A stretch of DNA of 64,000 nt from Kaistia terrae (GTDB lineage Bacteria > Pseudomonadota > Alphaproteobacteria > Rhizobiales > Kaistiaceae). The stretch is taken from the NCBI RefSeq assembly GCF_026344005.1, contig NZ_JAPKNH010000014.1:1-64000 (forward strand), given 5' to 3'. Under the pieces are notes generated by a model. The model worked only from the letters and a program-made list of their open reading frames with translations. It was not told where the DNA came from and searched no databases. This document shows, in pieces, positions 9,665-19,569 of this stretch (its first letter is position 1; each line of letters starts with the position of its first letter). Position numbers and translations under genes: made by a program.

Positions 9665-10654
9665 ATGAGCGTCTCGTCGCGACCGGGCATTCCGGAGGGT
9701 GTCGCCAGCGACAGCGCCGCGAGCTATCTGATCGACGGCCAGCGCCTGCGCGCCCCGACTATCGAGGGCGGGCTCTACATCGTCTCGACGCCGATCGGCA
9801 ATCTGCGCGATATCACCATCCGGGCGCTGGCGACGCTGGCGGCTGCCGACGTGATCGCCTGCGAGGATACCCGCGTCACCCGCGTCTTGACACGGCACTT
9901 CGGCATAGAGACCGAGCTTTTCGCCTATCATGAACACAATGCCGACCGGCAGCGGCCAAAACTGCTGGCGGCGCTCGCCGCCGGTAAGGTGATCGCGCTC
10001 GTCAGCGACGCCGGCACGCCGCTGGTATCCGATCCCGGCTTCCGTCTGGTCGGCGACGTTCTCGGCGCAGGCCATCGCGTCATTCCAATCCCCGGCGCCT
10101 CGGCCTTGCTGGCAGCCCTCGTCACGGCGGCGCTGCCGACCGACACCTTCCTGTTCGCCGGCTTCCTGCCCAACCGCACCGTTGGCCGCAAGAAGCGACT
10201 GGCGGCGCTCGGCGACGTGCCGGCGACGCTGATTTTCTATGAATCGCCGCATCGGACGGCGGATTCACTGGCCGACATGGCCGAAACCCTCGGCCCCGAC
10301 CGTCCCGCCGTCATGGCGCGCGAACTGACCAAGACTTTTGAGACCGTGCGTCGAGGCACGCTCGGCTCGCTCGCGGAAGCGTTTGCCAACGAGCCTTCGC
10401 CGAAGGGCGAGGTTGTCATCCTGATCGGCCCGCCGGTCACCAGCGAGCCGGACGCCGACGAAGTCGATACGCTGTTGGCGCGACTGTTGGAGAGCCATCC
10501 GCTGAAAGAGGCGGCGGCATTGGCTGCAACCGCCACCGGCATGCCCAAGCGCGACCTCTACCAGCGCGCGCTGGAGCTGAAGGCCGAGGCCGCCGAAGAC
10601 GCGGATGACGAAGACGCTTCCGACGAGATCGTCGACGAAGATGGCGCGGCCTGA
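9665..10654 (+). CDS. rsmI: 16S rRNA (cytidine(1402)-2'-O)-methyltransferase RsmI
   Basis: RsmI methylates the ribose of C1402 in the decoding centre of 16S rRNA using SAM. The 329-residue protein has the tetrapyrrole-methylase fold, beginning with the signature GLYIVSTPIGNLRDITIRAL near residue 35 and followed by ACEDTR and SDAGTPLVSDPG. The C-terminus is acidic and low-complexity (EAAEDADDEDASDEIVDED). It is divergent from the LpoA-like gene, and yraN starts inside its last codons. Confidence 0.95.
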   Translation: MSVSSRPGIPEGVASDSAASYLIDGQRLRAPTIEGGLYIVSTPIGNLRDITIRALATLAAADVIACEDTRVTRVLTRHFGIETELFAYHEHNADRQRPKLLAALAAGKVIALVSDAGTPLVSDPGFRLVGDVLGAGHRVIPIPGASALLAALVTAALPTDTFLFAGFLPNRTVGRKKRLAALGDVPATLIFYESPHRTADSLADMAETLGPDRPAVMARELTKTFETVRRGTLGSLAEAFANEPSPKGEVVILIGPPVTSEPDADEVDTLLARLLESHPLKEAAALAATATGMPKRDLYQRALELKAEAAEDADDEDASDEIVDEDGAA

Positions 10655-11009
10655 CCGCCGCACCTCCGAACGCCACGGCCGTTTCGCCGAAACGGTCGCC
10701 GCGCTTTTCCTGAATCTGAAGGGCTATCGAACCGTCGCGCGCCGCTTTCGCAGCCCGCTCGGCGAGATCGACCTCGTCATGCGGCGCGGCAGCACCCTCG
10801 TCTTTGTCGAGGTAAAAGCCCGCCGCACCATCGACGCCGCCATAATGGCGATCACACCGACGGCACGCGGACGCCTATTGCGGGCGGCGGAAAGCTTTGT
10901 CAGCCGCCACCCGCAGGCGGCCGGCATGAGGCTTCGCTTCGACATCGTCGCCATCCGCCCGAGGCGACTTCCTCATCACATCGTCGACGCTTTCGCTCGG
11001 GATCGTTGA
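10641..11009 (+). CDS. yraN: YraN family (UPF0102) endonuclease-like protein
   Basis: This 122-residue protein has the PD-(D/E)XK-like core GEIDLVMRRG..VFVEVKAR, typical of the UPF0102 family found next to rsmI in many bacteria. Its substrate is unknown. The start ATG 10641 (MARPDRRTSERHG) fits the family and overlaps the rsmI stop by 14 bases; an earlier ATG at 10605 is less likely. Synteny with rsmI and an LpoA-like gene is a conserved cassette. Confidence 0.9.
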   Translation: MARPDRRTSERHGRFAETVAALFLNLKGYRTVARRFRSPLGEIDLVMRRGSTLVFVEVKARRTIDAAIMAITPTARGRLLRAAESFVSRHPQAAGMRLRFDIVAIRPRRLPHHIVDAFARDR

Positions 11010-11073
11010 CAGCGGCATTGCCATTCGCCCCTGCCACACGACATAAGAGGCCTATTCCGCATTGGGGGCCTTC

Positions 11074-12015
11074 ATGTCGCTTTCCGTCGCCGTCCAGATG
11101 GACCATATCGCCAAGATCAATATCCGGGGCGATTCCACCTTCGCCCTGATGCTGGAAGGCCAGCGACGCGGCCACAAGCTGTATCACTACACGCCCGACC
11201 GGCTGTCACTGAACGACGGCCGGGTCGAAGCGGCGATCGAAGCCGTCACTGTCCGCGACGTGCCCGGCGACCATTACTCGCTCGGCGAGGCGGAACGTAC
11301 CGACCTCTCGACGATGGACGTGGTGTTCCTGCGCCAGGATCCGCCCTTCGACATGGGCTACATCACGACGACGCACCTGCTTGAGCGCATTCATCCGAAG
11401 ACGCTGGTGGTCAATGACCCGGCCGAAGTGCGCAACGCGCCGGAAAAGATCTTCGTCACCGACTATCCGAAGCTGATGCCGCCGACGCTGATCTCCCGAG
11501 ATGCCGAGGAAATCCGCCGCTTCCGCCAGGAGCATGGCGACATCATCATCAAGCCGCTGTTCGGCAATGGTGGCGCCGGTGTCTTCCGCCTTTCGGAAGG
11601 CGACCAGAACCTCGCCTCGCTGCTCGAGATCTTCTCGGCCGCCTATCGCGGCGAACCCTATGTCGTGCAGCGTTATCTGCCGGCGGTCCGCGCCGGCGAC
11701 AAGCGCATCATCCTGGTCGATGGCGTCGCGGTCGGCGCGATCAACCGGGTGCCTGCGGATGGCGAGTCGCGCTCCAACATGCATGTCGGCGGCCGTCCCG
11801 AGCCGATCGAACTGACCCGCCGCGATCGCGAGATCTGCGAAGCGATCGGGCCGGATCTGAAAAAGCGCGGCTTCATCTTCGTCGGCATCGACGTGATCGG
11901 CGACTACCTGACCGAGATCAACGTCACCTCGCCGACCGGCATCCGCGAAGTGAAGCGTTTTGGCGGCGCCGACATCGCCTCGCTGATCTGGAATGCGGTC
12001 GAAGCGAAGCGCTGA
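11074..12015 (+). CDS. gshB: Glutathione synthetase
   Basis: GshB joins gamma-glutamylcysteine and glycine with ATP to make glutathione in the cytoplasm. The 313-residue product begins [25 protein letters not shown], the standard N-terminus, and contains the ATP-grasp features [17 protein letters not shown] and ITEIN-like [16 protein letters not shown] at 11062 would add four residues; ATG 11074 is preferred. It lies 64 bases after yraN in the same orientation, so it may share the rsmI-yraN transcript. Confidence 0.96.
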   Translation: MSLSVAVQMDHIAKINIRGDSTFALMLEGQRRGHKLYHYTPDRLSLNDGRVEAAIEAVTVRDVPGDHYSLGEAERTDLSTMDVVFLRQDPPFDMGYITTTHLLERIHPKTLVVNDPAEVRNAPEKIFVTDYPKLMPPTLISRDAEEIRRFRQEHGDIIIKPLFGNGGAGVFRLSEGDQNLASLLEIFSAAYRGEPYVVQRYLPAVRAGDKRIILVDGVAVGAINRVPADGESRSNMHVGGRPEPIELTRRDREICEAIGPDLKKRGFIFVGIDVIGDYLTEINVTSPTGIREVKRFGGADIASLIWNAVEAKR

Positions 12016-12123
12016 GTTAACAAACCGCTAACAACATCCGCGCTCCGACCCGGATGTTCACGACCTGTTCTTGTGCTCCCGCCCGGATTGACGTAACGTC
12101 ATATCTTCAACGGGGGAGCGGAC

Positions 12124-13656
12124 ATGGTCGCGCATGTCACGACGGTGGCCTTTCAGGGCATTGAAGCGGTTCCGGTCGACGTCCAGGTGCAGATTGCGCC
12201 GGGCTTTCCCGGCATCGTCATCGTCGGCCTGCCGGACAAGGCTGTGGCCGAAAGCCGAGAGCGCGTGCGCGCCGCCCTGCACGCCTCCGGCCTCGCTTTG
12301 CCGCCGAAGCGGATCATCATCAATCTGGCGCCGGCCGACCTGCCGAAGGAAGGCAGCCACTACGACCTGCCGATCGCTCTCGGCCTGATGGCCGGGCTCG
12401 GAGCCATTCCGGGCGAATTGCTTGCTGGTTTCGTCGTGCTCGGCGAACTGTCGCTCGATGGCACCATCGCCAATGTCGCCGGGGTGCTGCCGGCGGCGAT
12501 CGGCGCCAACGCCATAGGGCGCGGCCTGATCTGCCCAGCCGCCTGCGGGCCGGAAGCAGCCTGGGCCGGTGGCGACATGGAGATTCTCGCGCCCCGAAGC
12601 CTGATCGCCATCGCCAACCACTTCAAGGGCACGCAGCTGCTGACCCGGCCCGAGCCGGCGCTGAAGCGCGACGGCGCCGCCCTCCCCGACCTCGCGGATG
12701 TCCGGGGCCAGGAAAGCGCCCGCCGTGCGTTGGAAATTGCGGCCGCCGGTGGGCACAACCTGCTGATGGCCGGACCGCCAGGTGCTGGAAAATCGATGCT
12801 GGCAAGCCGCCTGCCCTCAATCCTGCCGCCGCTCTCGCCCAAAGAGTTGCTCGAAGTCTCGATGATCGCCTCGATCGGCGGCGAACTGGTCGGCGGCAAG
12901 CTGACGGATCGACGACCGTTTCGCGCACCGCATCATTCGGCCTCGATGGCGGCCATGGTCGGTGGCGGTCTGCGCGCGCGCCCGGGCGAAGCCTCGCTTG
13001 CCCATCACGGCATCCTGTTTCTCGACGAGTTGCCGGAATTCACACCCCAGGTGCTCGATTCGCTGCGCCAGCCGCTCGAATCCGGCGAAGTGCTGATTGC
13101 CCGCGCCAACCACCGCATCCGCTATCCCTCGCGTTTCCAGCTGATCGCCGCCATGAACCCGTGCCGATGCGGCATGGCAGGCGAGCCCGGCATGAGCTGC
13201 AAGCGCGGCCCGCGCTGTGCGGCGGACTATCAGGCCCGTCTTTCCGGCCCGTTCCTCGACCGGATCGACATCCGCATCGAGGTACCGGCCGTTGTCGCCA
13301 GCGACCTGATCGGCGCGGCGCCATCGGAGAGCAGCGCCATCGTGGCGGAACGGGTCGCCTTGGCACGCGCGCTGCAGACCGAGCGATTTGAAGCCTTGGG
13401 CGTCGATGACATCCGGACCAACGCCCAATGTTCCAGCGCCTTGATCGAGACAATCGCCACGCCGGACAAGGCCGCGGCACGACTGCTCAGCGACGCCGCC
13501 ACGGCGCTCAAATTGTCCGCGCGAGGCTATCATCGCGTGCTGAAGGTCGCGCGCACCATCGCCGACCTGGATGGCGCCGAGACCGTCGGCCGCTCGCATC
13601 TCGCCGAAGCGCTCAGCTACCGCGTCGCCGGCGACCGTCTGCTCGCTGCTGCCTAA
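12124..13656 (+). CDS. comM: YifB/ComM family Mg-chelatase-like AAA+ ATPase
   Basis: ComM is a hexameric AAA+ helicase that promotes branch migration during natural transformation in some proteobacteria. Homologues are widespread in species not known to be competent. The 510-residue protein has an N-terminal Lon-substrate-like domain (residues ~1-170), a Walker A GPPGAGKSM near residue 220, a Walker B region LFLDELPEF, and the cysteine-rich MNPCRCG..CKRGPRC insert. The ATG is preceded by GGGGGAG at good spacing. The gene is alone on its strand after gshB. Confidence 0.93.
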   Translation: MVAHVTTVAFQGIEAVPVDVQVQIAPGFPGIVIVGLPDKAVAESRERVRAALHASGLALPPKRIIINLAPADLPKEGSHYDLPIALGLMAGLGAIPGELLAGFVVLGELSLDGTIANVAGVLPAAIGANAIGRGLICPAACGPEAAWAGGDMEILAPRSLIAIANHFKGTQLLTRPEPALKRDGAALPDLADVRGQESARRALEIAAAGGHNLLMAGPPGAGKSMLASRLPSILPPLSPKELLEVSMIASIGGELVGGKLTDRRPFRAPHHSASMAAMVGGGLRARPGEASLAHHGILFLDELPEFTPQVLDSLRQPLESGEVLIARANHRIRYPSRFQLIAAMNPCRCGMAGEPGMSCKRGPRCAADYQARLSGPFLDRIDIRIEVPAVVASDLIGAAPSESSAIVAERVALARALQTERFEALGVDDIRTNAQCSSALIETIATPDKAAARLLSDAATALKLSARGYHRVLKVARTIADLDGAETVGRSHLAEALSYRVAGDRLLAAA

Positions 13657-14049
13657 GGGGCCGCCACTCTATGGACGACAATAACGCCGGCTGAGCAACT
13701 CGCAAACGGGAGCGAAGGGAAGCCGCGCAACGGGTTTGCCGGCGGATCGCCATATATCCGGCAACAAGCAGCTCGACGACGTTTGGCCTCTGTCCAGCGG
13801 GGCCCGTTCCGAGCCCTGGGCCGGTGTTTGCCCGCGATGCGACGCCGTGTCGGTCGCGCGACCGGGGGTCTCACCATGGCGAGCAACATCTGCTGCCGTT
13901 CCGGCCACCCAGGAGATCGAGCCGCGGAAGGGGTCGGGGACAGGGGGCGAAGAAAGCTTTGTCACCGAACTGTCGGAGAGATGTGACAGTCTTGTTCGTC
14001 GTCTCGGTATCGCGGGATCAGACGGCTTGGGCAGGCAGGAGAACGAGTG
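13657..14049. other. Intergenic region upstream of olsB
   Basis: This 390-base gap has no convincing gene; the open frames across it have no family signature and look like noise. It holds a Pho-box-like direct repeat (13959-13976) and a nearby dyad ACTGTC-N10-GACAGT (13969-13990), about 60-90 bases before the olsB start. It therefore looks like the olsB promoter region. Confidence 0.6.
13959..13976 (+). promoter_or_regulatory. Candidate Pho box upstream of olsB
   Basis: TTGTCAC-CGAA-CTGTCGG is two 7-base direct repeats separated by four bases, the spacing of PhoB boxes (consensus CTGTCAT-N4-CTGTCAT in rhizobia). Each half matches five of seven positions. Ornithine-lipid synthesis is known to rise under phosphate limitation in rhizobia, so the position before olsB is meaningful. 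The match is imperfect. Confidence 0.45.
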
Positions 14050-14994
14050 ATGGTGAAGCGCGGGATTGCGTCGTCACAACCGGTTCAGCGCGTATCGGCG
14101 GCGATCGTGGCTTTACCGGCACTATCGCAGCGCGTATTCGGCGGTATAAGGCTGTCGATGCCGAAAGCTCTTCGCCCCGCCGTCGCACTGCCTGAATCGC
14201 TCGGAAGAATCGGGGCGCTGGAAGTGCGCCTTGCGGTCTCGCCGCGCGAGGTGAAGAAGGCGCAGAAGCTGCGCTACAAGGTTTTCTACGAGGAAATGTC
14301 GGCCATTCCCGACATGCAGGCGCAGCTTTCGCGCCGCGATCGCGATGGCTTCGACAAGATCTGCGACCATCTCCTCGTCATCGACCACGATACCCGGACC
14401 GCGGCCGGCGAAGCGGCGATTGTCGGCACCTATCGCCTTCTCCGCCAGGAAGTGGCAAGCCGACACACCGGCTTCTACACGGCGAGCGAATTCGACATCG
14501 CCCCGCTGCTGGAGCGCCACAACGCCCTGAATTTCCTGGAGCTCGGTCGTTCCTGCGTGCTGAAGCCCTATCGCACTAAGCGCACGGTCGAACTGCTCTG
14601 GCACGGTATCTGGAGCTATGTCCGCAGCCACGGCATCGATGTGATGGTCGGCTGCGCCTCGCTCGAAGGCACCAATCCCGACGCCCTGGAACTGCCCCTT
14701 TCTTTCCTGCACCACAATGCCCGCGCGCCCGCCGAATGGTCGGTGAGCGCGCTGCCGCATCGCCGCGTGCCGATGGACCGGCTGCCGGAAGGCGCGATCG
14801 ACATGAAGGCGGCGCTGAAGACACTGCCGCCGCTGATCAAGGGCTATCTGCGACTCGGCGCCTATATCGGCGACGGGGCGGTCATCGATCGGCAGTTCGG
14901 CACGACGGACGTGCTGATCGTCCTGCCGGTCTCGGCGATCAACGAGCGCTATGTGAACCACTACGGCGTCGACGCGACGCGGTACGCCGCCTAG
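14050..14994 (+). CDS. olsB: OlsB-type L-ornithine N-alpha-acyltransferase (GNAT family)
   Basis: OlsB transfers a 3-hydroxy fatty acyl chain from acyl carrier protein to ornithine, the first step in ornithine lipids, phosphorus-free membrane lipids. The protein (314 residues) has about 50 poorly conserved N-terminal residues and then the GNAT/hemolysin-like domain: LRYKVFYEEMSA, IVGTYRLLRQEVA, LELGRSCVLKPYR, MVGCASLEGTNP. AGGAGA lies 8 bases before ATG 14050; a GTG at 14047 is an alternative. It is convergent with the TRIC-family gene. The olsA partner is not in the window. Confidence 0.88.
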   Translation: MVKRGIASSQPVQRVSAAIVALPALSQRVFGGIRLSMPKALRPAVALPESLGRIGALEVRLAVSPREVKKAQKLRYKVFYEEMSAIPDMQAQLSRRDRDGFDKICDHLLVIDHDTRTAAGEAAIVGTYRLLRQEVASRHTGFYTASEFDIAPLLERHNALNFLELGRSCVLKPYRTKRTVELLWHGIWSYVRSHGIDVMVGCASLEGTNPDALELPLSFLHHNARAPAEWSVSALPHRRVPMDRLPEGAIDMKAALKTLPPLIKGYLRLGAYIGDGAVIDRQFGTTDVLIVLPVSAINERYVNHYGVDATRYAA

Positions 14995-15066
14995 GGCCCA
15001 CCTGCTGCGTTTCTCCACTCCATACGGAACAGGCTGACGCGTTCCTGAAAACGCCCTGAGACCGCC

Positions 15067-15705
15067 TTAGCGCGGCGGGAAGGCGCGGCCGGGACGCGAG
15101 CGGTAGGTCGGCAGCGTCCAGCCGAACCAGAGCGCGCCGGCGCGCACGACGAAGGCCGACATCGTGCCGAGCAGGGCGGCCGGCCAAAAGCCCGTTCCAA
15201 GCAGCGTGGCGAGCACGAACAGCCCCGCGCCGATCACCGTTGCCGTCACATAAATTTCCCGCCGCAGGATCACCGACGGTTCGCCGGCGATCATGTCGCG
15301 GATAACGCCGCCGAAGGTTGCCGTGACAACCCCCATCACCACCGCGCCAACAGGGCTGGCGCCGGCGTCGAGTGCCCGCGAGGCTCCCATGACGCAATAG
15401 CCGGAAATGCCGATCGCATCGGCCCAGAGCAGGAGCCGGTAGCGGTACTCCACAAAGGGGGCGAGGAAATAGACGACGACTGCGGTCAGGATGCAGAGCA
15501 CGACCGGCGCGGGCTCCGTGATCCAGAACACCGGCGTGGCGCCGAGGATGACATCCCGAAGTGTCCCGCCGCCGACACCGGTGATCGCCGCCATGAACGC
15601 GAAGCCGACCAGGTCGAGCTGTTTTCGCGAAGCGGCGAGCGCTCCGGTCAGCGCAAAAACAATAACGCCGATGAGGTTGAGGCTGTAGAGCAGGGCAGCA
15701 TCCAC
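15067..15705 (-). CDS. TRIC-family (UPF0126/YicG) membrane cation channel protein
   Basis: The 212-residue protein is composed of about seven membrane segments. It has two internal repeats, each with a glycine-rich motif: GVGGGTLRDVILG in the first and TFGGVIRDMIAGE in the second, the hallmark of UPF0126. Prokaryotic members form trimeric cation channels related to the TRIC channels of animal endoplasmic reticulum. The physiological role is not known. It lies 14 bases downstream of grpE and is probably co-transcribed. Confidence 0.93.
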   Translation of the reverse strand: MDAALLYSLNLIGVIVFALTGALAASRKQLDLVGFAFMAAITGVGGGTLRDVILGATPVFWITEPAPVVLCILTAVVVYFLAPFVEYRYRLLLWADAIGISGYCVMGASRALDAGASPVGAVVMGVVTATFGGVIRDMIAGEPSVILRREIYVTATVIGAGLFVLATLLGTGFWPAALLGTMSAFVVRAGALWFGWTLPTYRSRPGRAFPPR

Positions 15706-15718
15706 AGCCTCTTGGCCC

Positions 15719-16324
15719 CTATACCGAACGCAGGATCGTATCGTCCGCTTCGGACTTCGGTCCCTTGGGCTTCGGCGCGCCCTTGGCGACGCTCACCATG
15801 GCGGGGCGCAGGACACGGTCACCAATCACATAGCCCGACTGCATGACCTGCATGACGGTACCGGCCGGCTGTTCAGACGTCGGCACCTCGAAGACGGCCT
15901 GGTGCATATGCGGATCGAACTTCTGGCCCAGCGGATCAAGCTTGCGGACGCCATGCTTCTCCAGCGAGTTGACCAGATCGCGCTCGGTCATCTCGACGCC
16001 GTCGATCAGCGCGGTCAGCGCGGCATTGGAGTTGCGCTCGTCTTCCGGGATCGCCTCGATCGCGCGAGCCAGATTGTCGCCCGCCGTCAGCATGTCACGC
16101 GCGAAGGCGGCGATGGCATACTGGCGCGCGTCGGTCACTTCGCGCTCGGTGCGGCGGCGCAGATTTTCCATCTCGGCGATCGTGCGCAGGACACGATCCT
16201 TCAGCTCGGCATTTTCGGATTCAAGCGCTGCAATACGGGCCGTGGCCACGTCGCCGTCCACGGCCGCCGCAGCCGCTTCAGCGGTCGCTTCGGTGGCGGG
16301 AACGGGCTGTGTATCGTCGGACAT
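15719..16324 (-). CDS. grpE: Nucleotide exchange factor GrpE
   Basis: GrpE releases ADP from DnaK in the Hsp70 cycle. The 201-residue protein has an alanine-rich acidic N-terminus, a long coiled coil ([32 protein letters not shown]) and the beta domain ([42 protein letters not shown]). The start [10 protein letters not shown] at 16324 is preceded by AGAGAG; the ATG at 16351 is less likely. Alphaproteobacterial grpE often follows hrcA, but here the two are separated by about ten genes. Confidence 0.96.
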   Translation of the reverse strand: MSDDTQPVPATEATAEAAAAAVDGDVATARIAALESENAELKDRVLRTIAEMENLRRRTEREVTDARQYAIAAFARDMLTAGDNLARAIEAIPEDERNSNAALTALIDGVEMTERDLVNSLEKHGVRKLDPLGQKFDPHMHQAVFEVPTSEQPAGTVMQVMQSGYVIGDRVLRPAMVSVAKGAPKPKGPKSEADDTILRSV

Positions 16325-16448
16325 GGCAAACTCTCTTTTCATCAGAACCAAAGGTTAGGCCCGATATCATGAGTTTGGGGCAGAAAATCAAGCTCTTGGC
16401 CTGTCCGCTGTCCGGATACCGCTCACCCTTACGCTAGTGAACCGTGCG

Positions 16449-17348
16449 CTAGAGCACAATGACCCCGTGATGCTGCGCTTCGGCTTCGGGCTCGACATGG
16501 ATCAGAACTTCCGATCCCTCGACCGCCTTGTGCAAGGCTGCTTCGATGCGGTCGCAGATGATATGGCCGACAGCGACTGTCATCGATCCCGGCACCACGA
16601 GATGGAATTCGATGAAGATGACGCGGCCGGCGTTGCGGGTGCGCAGGTCATGCACCTCGATGGCGCCCGTCGCCTCTTGGGATATGACCGAGCGGATCTC
16701 GGCCTCGACATCGCTCGCCACAGCATGGTCCATCAAACCGCCGACCGAATCGCGGATGACGCGCCAGCCGGACCACAGGATGTTGACGGCGACGATGACG
16801 GCGAGCAGCGGGTCGAGCACGACCCAGCCGGTCATCGCCACCAGCACGAGGCCGAAGAACACGCCGACCGAGCTGATGACATCGCTGGTCAGATGCCAGG
16901 CTTCGGCGATGAAGGCGGGCGAACGGCGACGACGGCCGAAGCGGAACAGATACATCGCCCACGCGCCGTTGATGGCGGTCGCGAACAGGTTGATGGAGAG
17001 GCCGACGCCGGTGTTCTCCAGCGCATGCGGCGTCTCGAGGCTGTTCCAGGCCTCGCGCAGGATCAGCAGGGCCGCGACGACGATCAGCACGCCCTCGAGC
17101 ACGGCCGAGAAATACTCCGCCTTGTGATGCCCGAACTGGTGGTCGCTATCGGCCGGCTTGTGGCTGAGGCGGATCGCCCAGAAAGCGGCACAGGCTGTAA
17201 CGAGATTGACGATGCTCTCAAGCGCATCCGAATAAAGCGCGACGCTGCCCGTCTGCAGATAGGCGGCGTATTTCAGCGCCATCACGACCAGCGCGATGAC
17301 GATCGAGCTGAGCGCGACAAGCGTTATCCTGTCGTTCCATTTCGGCAT
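16449..17348 (-). CDS. Cation diffusion facilitator family transporter
   Basis: The 299-residue protein has six predicted membrane segments and a cytoplasmic C-terminal domain that senses or binds metal. CDF signatures are visible: LYSDALESIVN in segment 2, DSDHQFGHHKAEYFSA in the loop, and AWHLTSDVISS (HxxxD) in segment 5. The second Asp of the usual DxxxD in segment 2 is replaced (DALES), as in one CDF subgroup, so the metal (zinc, iron or manganese) cannot be fixed from sequence. It effluxes divalent metal in exchange for protons. Confidence 0.92.
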   Translation of the reverse strand: MPKWNDRITLVALSSIVIALVVMALKYAAYLQTGSVALYSDALESIVNLVTACAAFWAIRLSHKPADSDHQFGHHKAEYFSAVLEGVLIVVAALLILREAWNSLETPHALENTGVGLSINLFATAINGAWAMYLFRFGRRRRSPAFIAEAWHLTSDVISSVGVFFGLVLVAMTGWVVLDPLLAVIVAVNILWSGWRVIRDSVGGLMDHAVASDVEAEIRSVISQEATGAIEVHDLRTRNAGRVIFIEFHLVVPGSMTVAVGHIICDRIEAALHKAVEGSEVLIHVEPEAEAQHHGVIVL

Positions 17349-17468
17349 GATCGTCCTCGGAAACTCGGCGGTTCGGCGCAGGTAGCACCGCCGGGAGGAC
17401 GCTTCAACGGCTATCTTCGCAACTGCGAACGAGTGGCAATCGAGGGTGCTGAAAACCCAGCAAACGCC

Positions 17469-18428
17469 TCAAAGTCGACGCAGCGCCACCTGTTCAATTA
17501 GGTGGCTTTCCCCTTTGCTGAGGATAAGGTCGGCGCGCGGGCGGGTGGGCCGGATGTTCTCGTCGAGATTGACCCGGTTGATCCGCGACCACAGCCGCTC
17601 GGCGATCGCCAGCGCCTCGGCGTCGGGGATCATCGCATAGCGGTGGAAGTAGGAATTGGGATCCTGGAAGGCCGTTTCGCGCAGGCGCTGGAAGCGCTCG
17701 ACATACCAGCGCCGGACATCGGCCTCGTCCGCATCGATATAGATCGAGAAATCGAAGAAGTCGGAGACGAACGGCACCGCCGTGCCATCGCGCGGCAAGC
17801 GTGGCGCTTGCAGCACGTTGATGCCCTCGACAATCAGGATGTCGGGGCGATCGATGGTGATCCGCTCGCTCGGCACGATGTCATAGACGAGATGCGAATA
17901 AACGGGGGCGGACACACTGCCGAGGCCGGCCTTGATGTCGGAGAGGAAGGCAAGCAGCGCCGGCAGGTCGTAGCTTTCCGGAAAGCCCTTGCGCTCCATC
18001 AGCCCTTCGCGCTCAAGCACGGCGTTGGGATAGAGGAACCCGTCCGTCGTGATCAGGTCGACCTTCGGCATATTGGTCCAGCGCGCCAAAAGCGCCTTCA
18101 GCACGCGCGCGGTGGTCGACTTGCCGACGGCGACAGATCCGCCGATGCCGATGATGAAGGGCGTCTTGCCCTCATTGGCGCCGAGAAAGGTCCGGGTCGC
18201 GTTGTAGAGGCCCTGGGTGGCTTCAACATACAGGCTGAGCAGGCGCGACAGCGGCAGATAGATCGTCTCGACATCTTCGATCGAGATCGGATCGTTCAGG
18301 CTGCGCAGACGCGACAGGTCGTCCTCGGTCAGCGTCATGGGCGTATCGGCCCGGAGCCTTGCCCATTCCTGGCGGCCGAAGACGCGATGCGGGGCGTGCT
18401 CGATGCGCGCGGACTTGTCCATGGTCAT
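17469..18428 (-). CDS. coaA: Type I pantothenate kinase
   Basis: CoaA phosphorylates pantothenate, the first and controlling step of coenzyme A synthesis. The 319-residue protein has the P-loop GSVAVGKST at residues 97-105 and the family motifs [12 protein letters not shown] and [12 protein letters not shown]. It is the last gene of the minus-strand cluster hisB-DUF2628-hisH-hisA-hisF-hisE-coaA, 16 bases after hisE, an order common in Hyphomicrobiales. CoaE, the final CoA enzyme, is also in the window. Confidence 0.96.
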   Translation of the reverse strand: MTMDKSARIEHAPHRVFGRQEWARLRADTPMTLTEDDLSRLRSLNDPISIEDVETIYLPLSRLLSLYVEATQGLYNATRTFLGANEGKTPFIIGIGGSVAVGKSTTARVLKALLARWTNMPKVDLITTDGFLYPNAVLEREGLMERKGFPESYDLPALLAFLSDIKAGLGSVSAPVYSHLVYDIVPSERITIDRPDILIVEGINVLQAPRLPRDGTAVPFVSDFFDFSIYIDADEADVRRWYVERFQRLRETAFQDPNSYFHRYAMIPDAEALAIAERLWSRINRVNLDENIRPTRPRADLILSKGESHLIEQVALRRL

Positions 18429-18444
18429 TCTCCCCGGCTGCGGA

Positions 18445-18768
18445 TCACTCCGCCGGCCGTGCCGCCTTTTCCTGGAGCCCGGTCTGACGGGTCCGGCCTT
18501 CCAGTTCGTCCATCACGGCGTCGAGCGGCACCTCGGCCGCCTCCAGCATCACCAGCAGATGATAGAGCACGTCGGCCGCTTCCGCCGTCAGTTCCGCCGC
18601 ATTACGCTCGGTCGCCGCGATGACGGCCTCTACAGCCTCCTCGCCGAACTTCTTGGCGCAGCGCGACGGCCCCTTGGCCACCAGCTTGGCGGTATAGGAG
18701 CCGGGATCGCCGGAATGGGCGCGGCTTTTGATGATGACGGCGAGATCGGAAAGCGTGAAATTCGACAT
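18445..18768 (-). CDS. hisE: Phosphoribosyl-ATP diphosphatase HisE
   Basis: HisE removes pyrophosphate from phosphoribosyl-ATP, step two of histidine synthesis. In this organism it is a stand-alone protein rather than part of HisIE. The 107 residues contain the MazG-like helix motif [16 protein letters not shown] and [13 protein letters not shown], whose acidic residues bind Mg2+. It follows hisF by 12 bases. Confidence 0.95.
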   Translation of the reverse strand: MSNFTLSDLAVIIKSRAHSGDPGSYTAKLVAKGPSRCAKKFGEEAVEAVIAATERNAAELTAEAADVLYHLLVMLEAAEVPLDAVMDELEGRTRQTGLQEKAARPAE

Positions 18769-18780
18769 GCCCTGCTCTCC

Positions 18781-19569
18781 TCAGCCGTCGAGCCGGACGG
18801 GAATGCCGGCCGCGGCCATATGAGTCTTGACCTCGCCAATGGTGAATTGGCCGAAATGGAACACCGAGGCGGCCAACACGGCGCTGGCATGACCTTCAAT
18901 GACACCATCGACGAAATGATCCAGAGCACCGACGCCGCCCGACGCGATCACCGGGATCGGCACCGCATCGGCAATGGCGCGGGTGAGCGCGAGATCAAAA
19001 CCGTCACGCGTACCGTCGCGGTCCATAGAGGTGAGCAGGATCTCACCGGCACCGAGCGCTGCGACCTCGATCGCATATTCGATCGCATCGATGCCAGTCG
19101 CCTTGCGGCCGCCATGGGTGAAGATTTCCCAGCGATCGTGATGGTCGCCGCCCATGCCGCGCCGCTTGGTCTGCTTGGCGTCGATGGCGACGACGATCGC
19201 CTGCGCGCCGAACTTTTCCGCCGCGCGGGCGACGATCATGCGATCGGTCACCGCGGCCGAGTTGATCGCCACCTTGTCGGCGCCCGCTAGCATCAGGGCA
19301 CGGATATCTTCCACGGCCCGAACACCGCCGCCAACCGTCACCGGCATGAAACAGGCTTCGGCAGTGCGCGCCACGACATCGAGGATGGTGCCGCGATTTT
19401 CATGCGTCGCCGTGATGTCGAGGAAGCAGAGCTCATCGGCGCCGGCCGCGTCATAGGCTTTTGCCGCCTCGACCGGATCGCCGGCGTCGATCAGGTCGAC
19501 GAACTGCACGCCCTTGACGACACGGCCGTCATGCACGTCGAGGCAGGGAATGATGCGAGTCTTGAGCAT
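18781..19569 (-). CDS. hisF: Imidazole glycerol phosphate synthase cyclase subunit HisF
   Basis: HisF uses ammonia delivered by HisH to close the imidazole ring, giving IGP and AICAR. The 262-residue TIM barrel begins [23 protein letters not shown] and carries the catalytic aspartates in PCLDV (Asp11) and [10 protein letters not shown]. Its start overlaps the hisA stop by one base (TGATG), showing translational coupling. The partner hisH is two genes upstream. Confidence 0.97.
   Translation of the reverse strand: MLKTRIIPCLDVHDGRVVKGVQFVDLIDAGDPVEAAKAYDAAGADELCFLDITATHENRGTILDVVARTAEACFMPVTVGGGVRAVEDIRALMLAGADKVAINSAAVTDRMIVARAAEKFGAQAIVVAIDAKQTKRRGMGGDHHDRWEIFTHGGRKATGIDAIEYAIEVAALGAGEILLTSMDRDGTRDGFDLALTRAIADAVPIPVIASGGVGALDHFVDGVIEGHASAVLAASVFHFGQFTIGEVKTHMAAAGIPVRLDG

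Noticed and set aside
13736-14050. Possible small gene of 104 codons before olsB
   Set aside because: No ribosome site, no recognisable domain, and it spans the Pho-box-like element and olsB promoter region.
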